From the NCBI GenBank assembly GCA_002763335.1, contig PEYS01000102.1, forward strand, positions 1-7,236: DNA of 7,236 bases, in the 5' to 3' direction. The translations under genes were made by a program, and so were the position numbers. How positions within the stretch are numbered: the stretch's first letter is position 1; the number at the start of each line of letters is the position of its first letter. This stretch comes from Candidatus Woesearchaeota archaeon CG08_land_8_20_14_0_20_47_9. Lineage in GTDB: Archaea > Nanobdellota > Nanobdellia > Woesearchaeales > CG1-02-47-18. The notes under the pieces are model-generated. The model was not told where the DNA came from and ran no database searches. It saw only the letters and a program-made list of their open reading frames with translations. Positions 4,592 to 7,236 of this stretch are shown piece after piece.

Positions 4592-7039
4592 ATGAAGCTC
4601 CAGTTTTACCCCCTCGACATAACGTACAAAATAGTTGGGGACGAAGCATTAGTGCAGCTCTTCGGCAGAACCCCTGACGGGCAGAAGGTCTGCGTCTTGG
4701 ACAGGAGCCTAAAGCCCTATCTATGGGTAGCTAAGAGGGATGGTACAGGGTTCAAACCATCTGAGTTGGAGGGCATAAAGGATCTGGAGGTGGAGGATTC
4801 TGATAAGAGGATAAAGGCAACCTCAGTTGAAGAGGCAGGGCTCCAGCTCCTGGGCAGGGAACTCCACTGTCTAAAGTTGAGTGCTGCCCTGCCATCAGAC
4901 ATACCGCTGCTTAGAGAGGCTGTTGAGGGCATTAGGTTGTTATGCCTCGAGGCTGACATACCATTCACAAGGCGCTATCTGATTGACAAGCGCATAACTC
5001 CGATGACTCTATACCAGGTTGAGGGTGAGGGGGTGAGGGGCAACCTCAAGATAGGCTGCATCGAAGCAAGCTCAATAACCCCTGTAAATTCTGACACACT
5101 AAATGAGCCTGACATCATTGCATTAGACATTGAGACTTACACACCAGAGGGCGAGCCTGTGAACACAGAGAACCCGATACTGATGATCGGACTTTATGGC
5201 AAAAACATCAGAAAGGTTATAACATGGAAGAGGTTTAAGACAAGCGCTGAGTTCATCGAGTTTGCAGAGGACGAGGCTGCAATGCTCATAAGGCTGAAGG
5301 AGCTGCTTGACGAGTTAAAGCCTGACATCCTCACAGGATACTTCTCTGATGGCTTCGATTTACCGTACATAAGGGCTAGAGCAGAGGTGCTTAAGCTAAA
5401 CCTTGACCTGGGCATAGACTACTCAAGGATCATACTAAAGAAAGGGGCAGTCCCTGCAGCAAAGATAACAGGCATGGTCCACATAGACATATTCAGGTTC
5501 ATAAGGCGGGTTGCTTCAGGCTCGCTTGAAACCCAAAACCTTGACCTCAGCTCTGTAGCGAGAGAACTTCTGGGAGAGGGAAAGACAGAGGCTGATATCT
5601 CACAACTACGCTCTGCCTGGGAGCAGGGCGAGGGCATAGAGCCATTCTGCGAGTACAACCTAAAGGATGCAGAGCTCACCTTCAGGCTGTGCAGCATGTT
5701 CATGCCAAACATAACAGAGCTTGTGAAGCTCCTCAGCTTAACACCATTTGAGGTTAGCAGAATGAGCTTCTCACAGCTCGTTGAGTGGCACCTAATATCC
5801 AGGGCAAGGGAATTCTCACAGCTCATACCCAACAGGCCCATATACAGAGAGGTCTCGTCAAGAATGGGGCGCACTTATGAGGGCGCATTTGTCTTCCAGC
5901 CGGAGCCAGGGCTTTACAAGGACATCGTTGTCTTTGACTTCCGCAGCCTCTACCCCTCGATAATCTCCTCGCACAACATATCGCCGGACACGCTCAGGTG
6001 TGAATGCTGTAAGGACAACACAGTGCCTGAGAACAGCAGCATATGGTTCTGCAGGAAGAAGCAGGGATTTATATCGGCAGTTATTGGCGACGTAATAGAG
6101 CGCAGGATAAGGATAAAGGAGATAATCAGGAAGTCAGGCGAAAAGCAGCCTGTGCTCGATGCAAGACAAAATGCTCTTAAGCTGCTTGCAAACGCCACTT
6201 ACGGCTACATGGGCTTCTTCGGGGCGAGGTGGTATTGCCTTGAGTGCGCAGAGAGCATCGCTGCTTATGGCAGGCACTATATTCAGGATGTGATTGCTAA
6301 GGCCCAAGGCAATGGCTTTAAGGTGCGCTACAGCGACACTGACTCAACCTTTATCTCCCTAGAAGGCAAAACGAAGGAGCAGGCTGAGGCGTTTAGGAAG
6401 GATGTCAACAACACCCTCCCGGAACTAATGGAACTCGGCTACCAGGGATTTTACCCAAGGGGCATATTTGTCCCCACAAAGGGCAGCAGCTACGGTGCTA
6501 AGAAGAAGTACGCCCTTCTCTCCGAGGGCGGAAGCATTGTGATAAAGGGCTTTGAAACAGTTAGGCGCAACCTCTCAGGGATTGCCAAAGAAGTTCAGGA
6601 GGAGGTGCTCAAACTTATTCTGAGAGAGAATGACCCTGAGGCTGCACTGCGCTATGTGCAGGGCGTTATATCAAAACTCAGGAAGAAGCAGGTGCCTGTG
6701 GAGAGCCTGATTATAAGAACCCAGCTGCAGAAGGAGATAGAAAATTACGATTCAGTAACACCCCACGTTGCTGCGGCGATTCGCATGAAGGGGAAGGGCA
6801 TCAGCGTAAGGCCTGGCATGCTTATACGCTACGTGGTGATTGAGGGCAGGGACAGGATACGCGACAGGGTGCTTCTACCAGAAGAATGCAGGGACAATTA
6901 TGACTCTGACTACTACATCAACAACCAGGTTATACCTGCTGTTGAGAAGATATTTGAGGTCATGGGCTACACCATGGATGACATTATGGGCAGGCCAAGC
7001 CAGAGCACACTGAAGGGCTTCATGGAGGGCTTTGAATAA
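4592..7039 (+). CDS. polB: Archaeal family B DNA polymerase with proofreading exonuclease
   Basis: 815-residue replicative or repair DNA polymerase. The N-terminal domain (about 1-170) resembles the uracil-sensing domain of archaeal PolB (IPFTRRYLIDKRITPM, 123-138). Exonuclease motifs: ExoI D179/E181 (ALDIETY), ExoII D256 (YFSDGFDLPYI), ExoIII Y355/D359 (YNLKDAE). Polymerase motifs: A with D449 (DFRSLYPSII), B with K530, N534, Y537 and G538 (KLLANATYGY), C with D582/D584 (YSDTDS; the common form is YGDTDS). The thumb has KKKYALL (637-643) and ETVRRN (655-660). The C-terminus QSTLKGFM (804-811) fits a PIP box for the PCNA clamp. C470, C472, C473 and C487 may bind metal or form disulfides. All catalytic residues are present, there is no intein, and length is slightly above the usual 770-790. 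Only a weak AAGG precedes the ATG; translation may follow from the upstream gene. Confidence 0.98.
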   Translation: MKLQFYPLDITYKIVGDEALVQLFGRTPDGQKVCVLDRSLKPYLWVAKRDGTGFKPSELEGIKDLEVEDSDKRIKATSVEEAGLQLLGRELHCLKLSAALPSDIPLLREAVEGIRLLCLEADIPFTRRYLIDKRITPMTLYQVEGEGVRGNLKIGCIEASSITPVNSDTLNEPDIIALDIETYTPEGEPVNTENPILMIGLYGKNIRKVITWKRFKTSAEFIEFAEDEAAMLIRLKELLDELKPDILTGYFSDGFDLPYIRARAEVLKLNLDLGIDYSRIILKKGAVPAAKITGMVHIDIFRFIRRVASGSLETQNLDLSSVARELLGEGKTEADISQLRSAWEQGEGIEPFCEYNLKDAELTFRLCSMFMPNITELVKLLSLTPFEVSRMSFSQLVEWHLISRAREFSQLIPNRPIYREVSSRMGRTYEGAFVFQPEPGLYKDIVVFDFRSLYPSIISSHNISPDTLRCECCKDNTVPENSSIWFCRKKQGFISAVIGDVIERRIRIKEIIRKSGEKQPVLDARQNALKLLANATYGYMGFFGARWYCLECAESIAAYGRHYIQDVIAKAQGNGFKVRYSDTDSTFISLEGKTKEQAEAFRKDVNNTLPELMELGYQGFYPRGIFVPTKGSSYGAKKKYALLSEGGSIVIKGFETVRRNLSGIAKEVQEEVLKLILRENDPEAALRYVQGVISKLRKKQVPVESLIIRTQLQKEIENYDSVTPHVAAAIRMKGKGISVRPGMLIRYVVIEGRDRIRDRVLLPEECRDNYDSDYYINNQVIPAVEKIFEVMGYTMDDIMGRPSQSTLKGFMEGFE

Positions 7040-7055
7040 CCTCGCTGCGCTGGGT

Positions 7056-7151
7056 AGTCAAAAGCTCGCGACCACTCACGCCCAAGACCGAGGGCATGCT
7101 CGCCCCTCGCGAGCTAGTGGCTCGCTTTTGCAGCAAGGTGAGCTTTTGACT
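7056..7151. repeat. First hairpin block after polB, with nested stems
   Basis: AGTCAAAAGCTC (7056-7067) and its perfect complement (7140-7151) form 12-bp outer arms, 17 bases after the polB stop. Between them are CCACT/AGTGG (7072-7076, 7116-7120), CGAGGG/CCCTCG (around 7089-7109) and GCGAG/CTCGC (7109-7113, 7121-7125) as nested or competing stems. A 19-base part (7085-7103) recurs at 3942-3960 with 17 matches. The place of this block matches that of the 14-bp hairpin at the dacZ stop. Confidence 0.7.
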
Positions 7152-7236
7152 CTCAAAAGTTCGTGGGTATAGCCCCGCCCTTTAGGGCGAGAACTTTTGA
7201 GTCCGAAAATCTGCGTTTCGAAGCGAGGGGCGTAAA
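7150..7236 (+). repeat. Composite 3'-flank element, copy B (after polB), cut by window edge
   Basis: CTCAAAAGTTC (7152-7162) pairs perfectly with GAACTTTTGAG (7191-7201) around the core CGCCCTTTAGGGCG (7176-7189), itself a hairpin. GAGTCC and a spacer follow, then AAGCGAGGGGCGTAAA (7221-7236). This is the order seen after dacZ on the other strand. Copy A continues into the partner arm GCCCC and a T8 run; here the window ends before that point. The arm pair 7144-7150/7154-7160 (CTTTTGA/TCAAAAG) offers an alternative fold joining this element to the previous one. Confidence 0.75.

Noticed and set aside
5419..5874. Minus-strand frame of 151 codons opposite polB
   Set aside because: It covers the exonuclease part of polB, which is plainly coding on the plus strand; Ser/Leu-rich antisense composition is typical of a shadow.
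2118..7236. The two inverted composite elements as ends of a transposon carrying dacZ and polB
   Set aside because: There is no transposase or integrase between them, the enclosed genes are core housekeeping genes, and both elements keep the same orientation relative to the gene they follow, which fits a 3'-end role better.
7040..7236. tRNA or other standard RNA gene after polB
   Set aside because: The stems do not fit a cloverleaf, and there are no T-loop (GTTCRA) or A/B-box-like words in the right order.

Overview
The window is archaeal. It carries an archaeal-type (type II) methionine aminopeptidase, a DacZ-type cyclic-di-AMP synthase and an archaeal family B replicative DNA polymerase ending in a PCNA-binding motif. 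Promoters have the archaeal layout: TATA boxes about 25-30 bases before start codons, with little or no leader. AGG and ATA codons are frequent. The gene content fits an uncultured euryarchaeal or DPANN-type genome, but the sequence alone does not settle the lineage.

Layout: (1) 1-1992, minus strand: a two-gene unit, methionine aminopeptidase followed by a radical SAM protein. They overlap by ATGA, and the radical SAM gene runs off the left edge. A TATA box just ahead of the aminopeptidase start implies a leaderless mRNA. (2) 1993-2273: an intergenic stretch packed with inverted repeats and a T8 run on the minus strand, forming the 3' end of the dacZ transcript. (3) 2274-3374, minus: dacZ, with an unusual N-terminal extension. 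(4) 3375-3496: a spacer with a 17-bp stem. (5) 3497-3901, minus: a small winged-helix-like protein whose start is ambiguous; the stretch up to 4024 is open but repeat-like. (6) 3902-4255: divergent promoter region with a perfect 17-bp hairpin. (7) 4256-7039, plus: a winged-helix protein and, 9 bases later, the DNA polymerase, probably one operon. (8) 7040-7236: another block of nested inverted repeats after polB.

The most interesting non-coding signal is that the 3' flanks of dacZ and polB, on opposite strands, share a composite element in the same orientation relative to the gene they follow. Each has a first hairpin at or near the stop codon, then a hairpin with a conserved CGCCCTTTAGGGCG core inside A/T-rich arms, then an identical 16-base stretch AAGCGAGGGGCGTAAA. 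The outer arms differ between copies but stay self-complementary, so pairing seems to be conserved rather than sequence. The dacZ copy ends in a T8 run. This looks like a dispersed 3'-end or terminator-associated hairpin family. No complete new defence or mobile system is visible.
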